10,061 bases of DNA from Nitrospiraceae bacterium UBA2166 (GTDB lineage: Bacteria; Nitrospirota; Nitrospiria; Nitrospirales; UBA2166), in assembly GCA_002328825.1 (NCBI GenBank), contig DCWI01000020.1, positions 1-10,061 of the forward strand, given 5' to 3'. Both the position numbers and the translations under genes were made by a program. Shown here piece after piece: positions 1 to 6,373 of the stretch (the first letter of the stretch is position 1; every line of letters begins with the position of its first letter). The notes under the pieces were generated by a model, which worked only from the letters and a program-made list of their open reading frames with translations, was not told the DNA's origin and searched no databases.

Positions 1-201
1 TTGACGAGGAGACGCGCGAAACACACCCGCACCAAACCGATCTATATCATAGCGTGAAGACACAGCCGCCATCATTTCTATCGCACAACATGCGAGCCCA
101 AAACTCATAGGCCACAGCGATGACTTTCTCGCCCAGTTAATAACCGCATCAATGTTTGTAGTGATAATATTGGCGTCGAGTTGTCGATTCAGATATCCCA
201 T
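1..201 (-). CDS. nuoB: NADH-quinone oxidoreductase subunit B, N-terminal part (cut by window edge)
   Basis: This is the first 67 codons of NuoB, the peripheral-arm subunit of respiratory complex I that holds iron-sulfur cluster N2, the last stop of electrons before quinone. I read it directly from the minus strand: it opens with MGYLNRQLDAN and runs without a stop to the left edge. Two family hallmarks are visible: the block FGLACCAIEMM with the adjacent cysteines 38 and 39 that ligate N2, and RFGAGVFRASPRQ at residues 55-67. The ATG lies 10 bases after the nuoA stop, with only a weak purine-rich stretch (GAAGAA) as a ribosome binding site, so translation probably depends on ribosomes arriving from nuoA. 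The remainder, including the other cluster ligands, lies beyond the window, as presumably do nuoC onwards. Confidence 0.95.
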   Translation of the reverse strand, partial: MGYLNRQLDANIITTNIDAVINWARKSSLWPMSFGLACCAIEMMAAVSSRYDIDRFGAGVFRASPRQ

Positions 202-211
202 TGTAAATTCT

Positions 212-598
212 TCAGCGATCCGGGTCGTCCCATTCTAAAGCCCCTTTCTTCCAGGCATACACATACCCAACAAGCAAAACCGCAATAAAAACAGTCATTT
301 CAACGAGACCAATAATGCCGAGCGTATCATACACGATCGCCCACGGATATAAGAAGATCACTTCGATATCAAAGATCACAAACAACATTGCGATCACGTA
401 GTAACGCATTGGAATTTTCACCCGAGCATCTGAAAAAACAGTCGCGCCACTCTCATACACAGTTAGTTTTGCATGGTACGAATTAGAGGGACGAACGAGT
501 TGTCCAACGGTCAACGTGACAAGCCCAAAAACAAACGAAATGATGGCAAAAATTGCAATCGGTACGTAATTTACGGGGATACCTTCACCCACTAGCAT
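212..598 (-). CDS. nuoA: NADH-quinone oxidoreductase subunit A (NuoA/ND3)
   Basis: NuoA is a small membrane subunit of complex I at the junction between the membrane arm and the quinone-binding peripheral arm. The 128-residue length is normal. Three hydrophobic segments are visible at about residues 11-34, 66-88 and 94-115. The loop between the first two contains YESG (48-51), the family's conserved loop motif; mitochondrial ND3 has a cysteine in place of this serine, and E. coli NuoA also has ESG. The second segment carries the conserved acidic pair in FVIFDIEVIFLYPWA (D77, E79). The C-terminus YVYAWKKGALEW is also typical. The ATG at 598 is preceded by AAGGGGG with a 5-base spacer. The gene overlaps the end of the methyltransferase gene by 14 bases and is followed 10 bases later by nuoB, the usual nuo operon order. 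Confidence 0.96.
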   Translation of the reverse strand: MLVGEGIPVNYVPIAIFAIISFVFGLVTLTVGQLVRPSNSYHAKLTVYESGATVFSDARVKIPMRYYVIAMLFVIFDIEVIFLYPWAIVYDTLGIIGLVEMTVFIAVLLVGYVYAWKKGALEWDDPDR

Positions 599-1811
599 AT
601 TTACCCCCTTTAGAAAATAAGGACGAATCGAAAAATGGCCGATATTTTAACCCCGCCAAAGATGGACAGGGTATCCCTGTATGCTGAATAAGCACCTTAT
701 GCGTCCGCCCTAAGCCATTAGGATGAATTAGCCGAGCAATAAGTTCTTCATTGGATGCAGTGGTTTTCTCTGCAACACCTAATCCAAGAAGAAAGCTTTG
801 TTGATTAGTAAATCCCGTTACAGCTAACCCTCTCTCCTCCCCTACAGTCGCCAATGCAGTAAAGTCAACATGCGCAGTCATGTCCTGATGCCCCACACCA
901 ACATAAGGGTCATCTGAAACACGATGGCGAGCATAACACAACAAGGTCCCATGCGACCGCTTAGAATCGTACAATTCATACGCAGGATAGCCGTAGTCAA
1001 TTGTCATCACAATACCCTTCTTCAAGACCCTAGCAACCGATTTCATCCAATCGATAGCATTCAGATTGACCTCAGCGCGCACCCCCTCCTCAAGCACAAT
1101 GTCTTGCTCGTGAATAAAACGTTGAACATAGTCTGTAACCGCACCAGATGGGTCATCTTCGCGCTCCACAAATCGTTCATCTTCATAGGACACAAAACAT
1201 TCCTTAATCACCCCATTGCGAACAATGATACGATGAACTGGAAACGCGTCGATAAGTTCATTTGAAAAGATAACCCCCGTAAACCCCTGAGGGAAAAACG
1301 TATCGATCCCACTGCACCACGACACTGACCAACCCGCCGACAAAAAAGGTTGTAGCAGCTCACGCTGTCGCTCAATCATCCTAGCGCTTCGCTCAACCAA
1401 CACATATCGGAGGTTCGAGCGAACTTTAGGTACCCTCCGCTCCAAAAACGCGAGGATATCTCGACACAACACTCCCCTTCCTGGTCCCATTTCCACAATT
1501 GTGACTGGCCCATTACCAACAATCAGCTCCGATGCCTCGATCAGTTGCTCTCCAAGCATTTCCCCGTAAACAGAATGAAGATCTTCACTAGTATAAAAAT
1601 CACCTTTCCACCCAATAGGACCATAAGATTCATAGTATCCGTGCGCTGGATCGTATAGAACCATCTCCATGAACTTCGCAAAATCAATTGGCCCCTTGCG
1701 CATAATCTCATCGACAATCTTCTCAACCAACAATGAATTCCCAAGATCACTTCCTGAGTTAGGTGGTCCAGAGTTGGACTGTTCAGGCGTCTGATAACTC
1801 CCAAAACTCAT
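585..1811 (-). CDS. MidA/NDUFAF7-family class I SAM-dependent methyltransferase
   Basis: A 408-residue protein of the MidA family (DUF185, COG1565). The eukaryotic member NDUFAF7 is a mitochondrial methyltransferase needed for complex I assembly; it dimethylates an arginine of NDUFS2, the NuoD homologue. Visible motifs, counted from the chosen start: KGDFYTS near 69-75, the SAM-binding loop VEMGPGRG near 106-113, the acidic strand end VLVERS after it, SNELIDAFPVHR near 183-194, TIDYGYP near 270-276 and GHQDMTAHVDF near 307-317. All are typical of the family. The reading frame extends to 1937, but I chose ATG 1811 because AGAGGAGAG lies 12 bases upstream and the added 42 residues are not family-like and would cover the promoter of the divergent gene. 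It overlaps nuoA by 14 bases, which fits a role in complex I biogenesis; the bacterial substrate is inferred, not known. Confidence 0.88.
   Translation of the reverse strand: MSFGSYQTPEQSNSGPPNSGSDLGNSLLVEKIVDEIMRKGPIDFAKFMEMVLYDPAHGYYESYGPIGWKGDFYTSEDLHSVYGEMLGEQLIEASELIVGNGPVTIVEMGPGRGVLCRDILAFLERRVPKVRSNLRYVLVERSARMIERQRELLQPFLSAGWSVSWCSGIDTFFPQGFTGVIFSNELIDAFPVHRIIVRNGVIKECFVSYEDERFVEREDDPSGAVTDYVQRFIHEQDIVLEEGVRAEVNLNAIDWMKSVARVLKKGIVMTIDYGYPAYELYDSKRSHGTLLCYARHRVSDDPYVGVGHQDMTAHVDFTALATVGEERGLAVTGFTNQQSFLLGLGVAEKTTASNEELIARLIHPNGLGRTHKVLIQHTGIPCPSLAGLKYRPFFDSSLFSKGGKYASG
604..610 (-). promoter_or_regulatory. nuoA ribosome binding site embedded in the end of midA
   Basis: On the minus strand AAGGGGG lies 5 bases before the nuoA ATG. 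The same bases encode part of the last residues (SKGGKYASG) of the upstream methyltransferase, so nuoA initiation is built into the end of that gene. This supports the nuoA start and suggests translational coupling. Confidence 0.75.
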
Positions 1812-1897
1812 TTTTTGTGAAAACTCTCCTCTAACTCTACTGCTCTGTTTTATAATGTGTTTTGTGAGGTAGCCCGCTTGACCTGGAATTCTAAGCC

Positions 1898-1928
1898 TTG
1901 ATAACGTGAAAACATTCACGCCTATAAA
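1898..1928 (+). promoter_or_regulatory. Candidate promoter of the RAM-domain gene
   Basis: TTGATA (1898-1903) and TATAAA (1923-1928) are separated by 19 bases, slightly long for a sigma-70 promoter. The predicted start of transcription, about 1935, would give a leader of only some 15 bases that still contains the ribosome binding site. The spacer is almost filled by a perfect dyad, which suggests the promoter is regulated. No equally good promoter was seen for midA on the other strand; there is only a TATAAA-like box near 1850-1856. Confidence 0.4.
1905..1920. promoter_or_regulatory. Operator-like perfect dyad CGTGAA-N4-TTCACG
   Basis: CGTGAA (1905-1910) and TTCACG (1915-1920) are exact reverse complements around AACA. 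Read as GTGA-N6-TCAC, it has the half-sites and spacing of sites bound by CRP/FNR-type regulators (consensus TGTGA-N6-TCACA), although the outermost bases differ. It sits between the -35 and -10 boxes of the candidate promoter, where a bound protein would normally repress, and also lies upstream of the divergent midA-nuoA genes. The identity of the regulator is unknown. Confidence 0.45.
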
Positions 1929-1937
1929 ATATTCCAC

Positions 1938-1944
1938 AGGAGGT
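1938..1944 (+). promoter_or_regulatory. Strong ribosome binding site fixing a GTG start
   Basis: AGGAGGT is a full match to the anti-Shine-Dalgarno sequence and lies 5 bases before GTG 1950. It is the reason for assigning that non-ATG start to the RAM-domain gene. Confidence 0.85.
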
Positions 1945-1949
1945 GCAGC

Positions 1950-2180
1950 GTGTCCTTAGGTGCATTCATTCTCGTTGACGTCGTTGGTGACCATACCAGA
2001 AGCTGCCAGCAGACCTTGAGTCGTATCACTGGAGTACAGAAGGTTTATACGGTCTGTGGCGACCACGACCTGATCGTCAGAGTCGAAGTAGAAAGTCTTG
2101 AAGAACTACGAGATGAGACTCTTGCTCGAATCCGCTGCGTCGAGGGAATTACAAAAACCACCACCTGCCTTGAACTGTAA
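1950..2180 (+). CDS. Stand-alone Lrp/AsnC ligand-binding (RAM) domain protein
   Basis: A 76-residue protein that consists only of the effector-binding domain of Lrp/AsnC regulators (RAM domain, beta-alpha-beta-beta-alpha-beta). It opens with GAFILVDVVGDHT, has the helix with TLSRITGVQKVYTVCG, the conserved turn and strand GDHDLIVRVEVESLEEL (about 37-53), and ends with the helix and strand IRCVEGITKTTTCLEL. There is no room for the N-terminal helix-turn-helix of full-length Lrp, so it cannot bind DNA in the usual way. Stand-alone RAM proteins are known to form oligomers and bind small molecules, mostly amino acids; the ligand here cannot be told. The start is a GTG behind a perfect Shine-Dalgarno sequence. 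It stands alone, divergent from midA and convergent with argB; a link to arginine or amino-acid sensing is only a guess. Confidence 0.9.
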   Translation: MSLGAFILVDVVGDHTRSCQQTLSRITGVQKVYTVCGDHDLIVRVEVESLEELRDETLARIRCVEGITKTTTCLEL

Positions 2181-2340
2181 CACACGGCACCCAATAAAAG
2201 CTCCGTCTCGCCTACGGCAGAGAAGCAGGAGTCTCCCGTTACAAGCATCTTTAGCCAAACTTCCCTTCACACTTATTTACATGAATAACCATCAGCCCAG
2301 CGAAACCCTAGCTCGCAAATCATCAATTCAAGGTTAAGCT

Positions 2341-2369
2341 AAAAAACAATCAAAGGGAGAAGCCTCTTG
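2341..2369 (-). terminator. Possible intrinsic terminator after argB
   Basis: Reading the minus strand, CAAGAGG and CCCTTTG can pair around a 5-base loop, with one mismatch and one G-T pair, followed after a few bases by a run of six Ts (2341-2346). It lies just beyond the argB stop, where the long minus-strand cluster ends. The stem is imperfect, so this is tentative. The rest of the 199-base gap between the convergent genes (2181-2379) holds nothing I can name, and I found no clear terminator for the plus-strand RAM gene. Confidence 0.4.
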
Positions 2370-2379
2370 AGCACTTATA

Positions 2380-3300
2380 CTACGCGACAATCTCCGTTCC
2401 AATTCCTTCATCTGTAAAAATTTCCAACAACAACGCATGCGAAACCCGTCCATCAATAATATGTGCTTTTCGTACGCCTCCCTCCAAGGCTTCAAGACAT
2501 GCATGGACCTTTGGGAGCATACCATCTGTAAGAATACCCTTTTTAACCAATTGCTTGATATCCCTTCGAGACAAGTGTGCAAGACGTTGATCTTGTACCC
2601 CACGAATACCTTTGACATCTGTCAACATCAGAATCTTTTCAGCTGTCAACGCGCTGGCGATAGCACCTGCTACATGATCAGCATTAATGTTATAGACCTG
2701 CCCATCGGCATCAGGGGCGATTGGTGCAATAACAGGAATAAATCGACTTTCCTGAAGGCGATTCAACTCTTTAACATCGATTCTGTCAACGTCTCCAACC
2801 AAGCCATATCCAGACTCAGATACCTTAGCTGTAGACCGTTGCGAACTTTCATTCTCTTTGTCTGTCCCAATACGTTTGATCCATTCCTTTTTTGTCAATG
2901 GTCGTGCCGATATCAATGTATTATCCTTGCCATTTAACCCAACCCCTCGCCCTCCATGGCGCCGGATGAGCGAGACAATCTCCTTATTGATCGTTCCCCC
3001 TAATACCTTTTTCACGACATTCATAGTCGCTTGATCCGTCACACGAACCCCATGACGAAATATTGGTTTTAGTCCAGCCTGTTTAAGCATCACGTTGATC
3101 TGTGGCCCACCTCCATGGACAACGACTGGGTGCATCCCCACAAACTTCATCAACACCACATCCCGTGCAAAACTCTCTTTCAAAGCCGAATCCACCATCG
3201 CACGTCCACCATACTTGATTACAATCGTTTTACCCGAAAATTCCTTGATGTACGGCAAAGCCTCAATAAGCGTTTCTGCTTTTTTGATGAGGGATTTCAT
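2380..3300 (-). CDS. argB: Acetylglutamate kinase
   Basis: ArgB phosphorylates N-acetyl-L-glutamate with ATP, the second step of arginine biosynthesis, in the cytoplasm. The 306-residue protein shows the amino-acid kinase motifs: KYGG (29-32), VVVHGGGPQIN (about 59-69), RHGVRVTD (82-89), GLNGKD (121-126), NINAD (204-208), LTDVKGI (226-232) and DGMLPK (about 259-264). It has the N-terminal helix region (KAETLIEALPYIKEFSGKT) and the C-terminal block SHALLLEIFTDEGIGTEI that mark arginine-inhibited, hexameric ArgB enzymes, so feedback inhibition by arginine is likely. A hydrophilic segment at about 137-164, rich in K, E, S and N, is roughly ten residues longer than I expect. I chose ATG 3300 over an in-frame TTG at 3321 that would add seven residues; neither has a good ribosome binding site. 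It lies 102 bases after hslU on the same strand; no other arg genes are present. Confidence 0.96.
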   Translation of the reverse strand: MKSLIKKAETLIEALPYIKEFSGKTIVIKYGGRAMVDSALKESFARDVVLMKFVGMHPVVVHGGGPQINVMLKQAGLKPIFRHGVRVTDQATMNVVKKVLGGTINKEIVSLIRRHGGRGVGLNGKDNTLISARPLTKKEWIKRIGTDKENESSQRSTAKVSESGYGLVGDVDRIDVKELNRLQESRFIPVIAPIAPDADGQVYNINADHVAGAIASALTAEKILMLTDVKGIRGVQDQRLAHLSRRDIKQLVKKGILTDGMLPKVHACLEALEGGVRKAHIIDGRVSHALLLEIFTDEGIGTEIVA

Positions 3301-3402
3301 TGGAAGATTCCAAGAATTCAAGAATCGATAATTCTAGTTTGGTCAAAGAAGAATAAATCCAGCACTTTCTCCACTTCCAAACTTCCCGGCCTCAAAACCC
3401 CA

Positions 3403-4827
3403 TTACAGAATATATCGACTTAGATCCTCATCTTTTACAATATCTTTGACCCGGTCCCTTACATAGACAGCATCAATCTGGACCGTTTTCTCGATGAGAT
3501 CCGGAGCCTCGAATGAAACCTCATCCAACAAGAGTTCAAGAATAGTAAACAATCGCCTGGCTCCAATATTTTCGCTCCGATCATTTACCAATACCGCAAT
3601 TTCAGCAATCTCTTTTACAGCATCTTCGGTGAATTTCAGATCAACACCTTCTGCTCCGATAAGTGCGCAATATTGCGTGATTAGGGCATTGTTTGGTTCG
3701 GTCAAAATACGCACAAAATCATCTTTGGATAGTGCTTCAAGCTCCACACGAATAGGAAACCTCCCTTGAAGCTCAGGGATCAAGTCCGATGGCTTAGCCA
3801 CATGAAATGCTCCCGCCGCAATGAACAAAATATGATCGGTCCTGACAATGCCGTACTTCGTATTAACAGAACAACCTTCGACAATGGGTAACAAATCTCG
3901 TTGGACTCCCTCACGTGATATATCAGGGCCAGAGGAGCGCTCCTTCCCAGCGATCTTGTCGATTTCATCCAAAAACACAATACCCGTCTGCTCAACTTTC
4001 TGTACCGCCAACCGAACCACCTCATCCATATCAATAAGTTTTTGGGCTTCTTCTTGGATCAGAGTCTTGAGAGCATCACCAATCTTCATCGTCCGTTTCT
4101 TTTTCTTCGCCGGGAAAAGTCCGCCCAATGCTTCACGAAGATTAGACTCAATGTCCTCCATCCCTACATTGGAAATTACACCGATCGGAATTGATTTCTC
4201 CTTTGTTTCAACCTCAACAGTTCTAGCATCAAGTTTCCCAGCTAACAACTGAGCCCGAAGCTTCTCTCGCGTCTGCGCATACGAGTCAGGCAGAGAAGTT
4301 GTTTTTTGTCCATTTTCACCATCACCTTGAGACTCAGGGGTTTGTTGTACAGTAGGCGGAGGCAGCATGAGATCCAACAATCTGTCTTCGCCATAAGTTT
4401 TAGCTTTTTCCTGAACCTGCTGGTGATGTTCAGCCTTAACAATGTTAACCGACAATTCAGTCAAATCACGAATCAGCGATTCAACATCACGCCCTACATA
4501 TCCAACCTCGGTAAATTTTGACGCTTCGACCTTAAGAAATGGGGCCCCAGAGAGTTTCGCAAGTCGCCGAGAAATCTCAGTCTTCCCAACCCCCGTCGGC
4601 CCAATCATGATTATATTTTTTGGAATGATGTCATTTTGAAGATATTCCGGAAGTCGTTGCATACGCCATCGAGTTCGCAATGCAATCGCAACCATTCTTT
4701 TCGCGTTGCGCTGCCCAACCACATACCGATCAAGTTCAACAACAATTTGTCGTGGAGTCAGCGATTCCAATGTTTCAGCTATTGGTGGCACCTGAGAAAT
4801 TTCAATACTCTTTTCGACACTTGTCAT
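3403..4827 (-). CDS. hslU: ATP-dependent protease ATPase subunit HslU (ClpY)
   Basis: HslU is the AAA+ unfoldase that feeds substrates to the HslV peptidase in a two-ring cytoplasmic complex. The 474-residue protein is complete: LTPRQIVVELDRYVVGQ near the N-terminus, Walker A GPTGVGKT (76-83), the substrate-gripping pore loop GYVG (109-112), an intermediate domain of about 115-240 with a Pro/Gln/Gly-rich linker, Walker B VFLDEIDK (284-291), the arginine finger region ELQGRFPIRVEL (352-363) and sensor-2 GARR (422-425). The C-terminal tail EDLSRYIL matches the peptide that inserts between HslV subunits to activate them. The ATG overlaps the hslV stop as ATGA, so the two subunits are translationally coupled, as expected for partners needed in fixed ratio. 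Confidence 0.98.
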   Translation of the reverse strand: MTSVEKSIEISQVPPIAETLESLTPRQIVVELDRYVVGQRNAKRMVAIALRTRWRMQRLPEYLQNDIIPKNIIMIGPTGVGKTEISRRLAKLSGAPFLKVEASKFTEVGYVGRDVESLIRDLTELSVNIVKAEHHQQVQEKAKTYGEDRLLDLMLPPPTVQQTPESQGDGENGQKTTSLPDSYAQTREKLRAQLLAGKLDARTVEVETKEKSIPIGVISNVGMEDIESNLREALGGLFPAKKKKRTMKIGDALKTLIQEEAQKLIDMDEVVRLAVQKVEQTGIVFLDEIDKIAGKERSSGPDISREGVQRDLLPIVEGCSVNTKYGIVRTDHILFIAAGAFHVAKPSDLIPELQGRFPIRVELEALSKDDFVRILTEPNNALITQYCALIGAEGVDLKFTEDAVKEIAEIAVLVNDRSENIGARRLFTILELLLDEVSFEAPDLIEKTVQIDAVYVRDRVKDIVKDEDLSRYIL

Positions 4828-5411
4828 GACGTCAACTCTTCAATCTGAATGGCTTCATTGGTATAAATATCAATCCCGGCTGCAACTTTCATAGATTCAG
4901 TCACGATCTCATGCAAACTAAGATCTGTTTTTGAGATTAACGCCCGAGCCGCTGCTAGCGCGTAGCCACCCCCAGACCCAATCGCGATAACCCCATCCTC
5001 AGGCTCGACGACATCCCCCGTGCCCGTAATAATAAAGGAAGAGCATTGGTCTGCAACAGCCATCAAGGCTTCTAGACGGCGCAATACCCGGTCCGTTCGC
5101 CAATCTTTGGCCATCTCAACTGCAGCTCGAGCTAGATTGCCTCGATATTCTTCCACACGTTGCTCGAATTTCTCAAATAGAGTCAGCGCATCTGCGGTGG
5201 CACCAGCAAATCCAGCAAGAATACGATCATGGTAAATACGGCGAAGTTTTCTAGCATTGCTTTTCATAATAGTGTTTCCAACGGTAACTTGGCCATCTGA
5301 AGCAATAGCAACCTGATCCTGACGCCGCACACATAAAATGGTTGTGCTCCTGACTTTCGCCCGATCAAAAGAGCCAAGTTGTTTATGAAATTTGTTTGCT
5401 TTACGTTGCAT
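4824..5411 (-). CDS. hslV: ATP-dependent protease peptidase subunit HslV (ClpQ) with a long propeptide
   Basis: HslV is the proteasome-like threonine peptidase that degrades proteins unfolded by HslU. Family landmarks: TTILCVRR (23-30), whose first threonine should become the N-terminal nucleophile; ASDGQVTVGNT (37-47); GFAGATADALTLFE (67-80); GSGGGYA (145-151); and AGIDIYTNE (178-186). Counted from Thr23 the mature chain is 173 residues, the usual size. The odd point is the 22-residue, basic N-terminal extension (MQRKANKFHKQLGSFDRAKVRS): many HslVs have only Met or a few residues before the threonine. ATG 5411 is the only start in this stretch and has GAGGGGTT nearby (spacer about 5), so the extension looks genuine. 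The gene follows xerC by 35 bases and overlaps hslU by 4. Confidence 0.97.
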   Translation of the reverse strand: MQRKANKFHKQLGSFDRAKVRSTTILCVRRQDQVAIASDGQVTVGNTIMKSNARKLRRIYHDRILAGFAGATADALTLFEKFEQRVEEYRGNLARAAVEMAKDWRTDRVLRRLEALMAVADQCSSFIITGTGDVVEPEDGVIAIGSGGGYALAAARALISKTDLSLHEIVTESMKVAAGIDIYTNEAIQIEELTS

Positions 5412-5446
5412 ACCAACCCCTCGGTCATGCTATTGCTGCATTAAGG

Positions 5447-6373
5447 TTACGAACTCTTCGACTTCTTTGCACGCGAGTGAGCACTATCATATACTTCCAT
5501 TAGCTTTTGGGTGGAAACATGAGTATACCGTTGGGTAGTAGAAAGACGCTCATGCCCAAGCAATTCTTGAATCGATCTAAGGTCCGCCCCCCCATCAAGA
5601 AGATGAGTAGCAAACGAATGCCTGAGGGCATGTGGACTGATAGAGGGAATATTGGAAAGTTGTCGACTCCATTTTTCAACTACACGCTCAACACTGCGAA
5701 CAGATAGCCTTTTCCCAAAACGGTTTCGAAACAATGGCGTTCGAACATGTGAAGGTGACACTTCATTTGGTTCTTGCCGAGGAGGAAGTGATTCAAGATA
5801 TGCAGTGATAGCTTTCATTGCGTGCAACCCGATAGGCACCATCCGTTCTTTCCGTCCCTTTCCAAAGACCTTGATAAGGCCATCGTGAAGCAGTCCATCT
5901 TCAACCGACAATGCAACCAGCTCAGAAACGCGAACTCCTGTTGAATACAATGTTTCCAAAATCGCACGATCCCGAAGACCAAACCGCTCAGATGATCCCA
6001 AGGGATGTTCAACCAAACGACACGCTTCCTCTTGAGAGAGAAATCGAGGGAGATGTTTTTCCTGTTTTGGAGACGCTACTTCAGCAGCAGGGCTCGCCTG
6101 AACAATCCCTTCTCTTCCCAAATAGTGGAACAAGCTCCGCAATGTAGCTAGCTTGCGCGCAATTGAGGACGCCTTCGCACCTTTAAACCTTAAGGTCGCT
6201 AAGAAGGCGCGGATCATGGCTGCATCAATCTCCGTCGGCCCACACTCCCCAACCGTTGTGGTAACGAACACCTGAAATTGCCTAAGATCTATACCGTAGT
6301 TTCGAACTGTGTGTGGAGACCCATTCCGCTCGACCCTGAGATAATTTAGGAAACGTGAGATTGCATCATCCAC
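5447..6373 (-). CDS. xerC: Tyrosine recombinase XerC
   Basis: A 308-residue tyrosine recombinase of the XerC/XerD type, which resolves chromosome dimers at dif together with a second Xer protein and FtsK. The N-terminal core-binding (SAM-like) domain covers about 1-95 (FLNYLRVERNGSPHTVRNY). The catalytic domain shows all expected active-site residues: R148 in STGVRVSEL, K172 in FGKGRKERMVP, H248 and R251 in HALRHSFATHLL, H274 in LLGHERLSTTQRYTHVS and the nucleophile Y283. The start is a GTG lying inside the end of trmFO (28-base overlap) and preceded by GGAGGA at 9 bases. The position between trmFO and hslV is one I associate with xerC, not with integrases of mobile elements. I see no dif site or partner recombinase in the window. 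Confidence 0.93.
   Translation of the reverse strand: MDDAISRFLNYLRVERNGSPHTVRNYGIDLRQFQVFVTTTVGECGPTEIDAAMIRAFLATLRFKGAKASSIARKLATLRSLFHYLGREGIVQASPAAEVASPKQEKHLPRFLSQEEACRLVEHPLGSSERFGLRDRAILETLYSTGVRVSELVALSVEDGLLHDGLIKVFGKGRKERMVPIGLHAMKAITAYLESLPPRQEPNEVSPSHVRTPLFRNRFGKRLSVRSVERVVEKWSRQLSNIPSISPHALRHSFATHLLDGGADLRSIQELLGHERLSTTQRYTHVSTQKLMEVYDSAHSRAKKSKSS

Noticed and set aside
924..1265. 113-codon open frame on the plus strand
   Set aside because: It lies wholly antisense to midA, with no ribosome binding site or recognisable protein motif.
1812..1937. 42-residue N-terminal extension of the MidA-like protein in the same frame
   Set aside because: It has no family motif, would run through the divergent promoter and dyad, and a ribosome binding site supports the ATG at 1811.
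2195..2235. Possible terminator of the RAM-domain gene (CCGT...ACGG and GGAG...CTCC pairings)
   Set aside because: The stems are only four base pairs or have no loop room, and no T-run follows on the plus strand.
2437..2937. 166-codon open frame on the plus strand
   Set aside because: It is antisense to argB, whose protein is unmistakable, and its translation looks like random sequence.
3301..3321. Upstream TTG start for argB, adding seven residues
   Set aside because: No ribosome binding site precedes it and the family does not need these residues; ATG 3300 is simpler.
5447..6373. Tyrosine recombinase as a sign of a mobile element
   Set aside because: It has Xer-type sequence, is embedded in a housekeeping operon with overlapping genes, and no attachment repeats or mobile genes are nearby.
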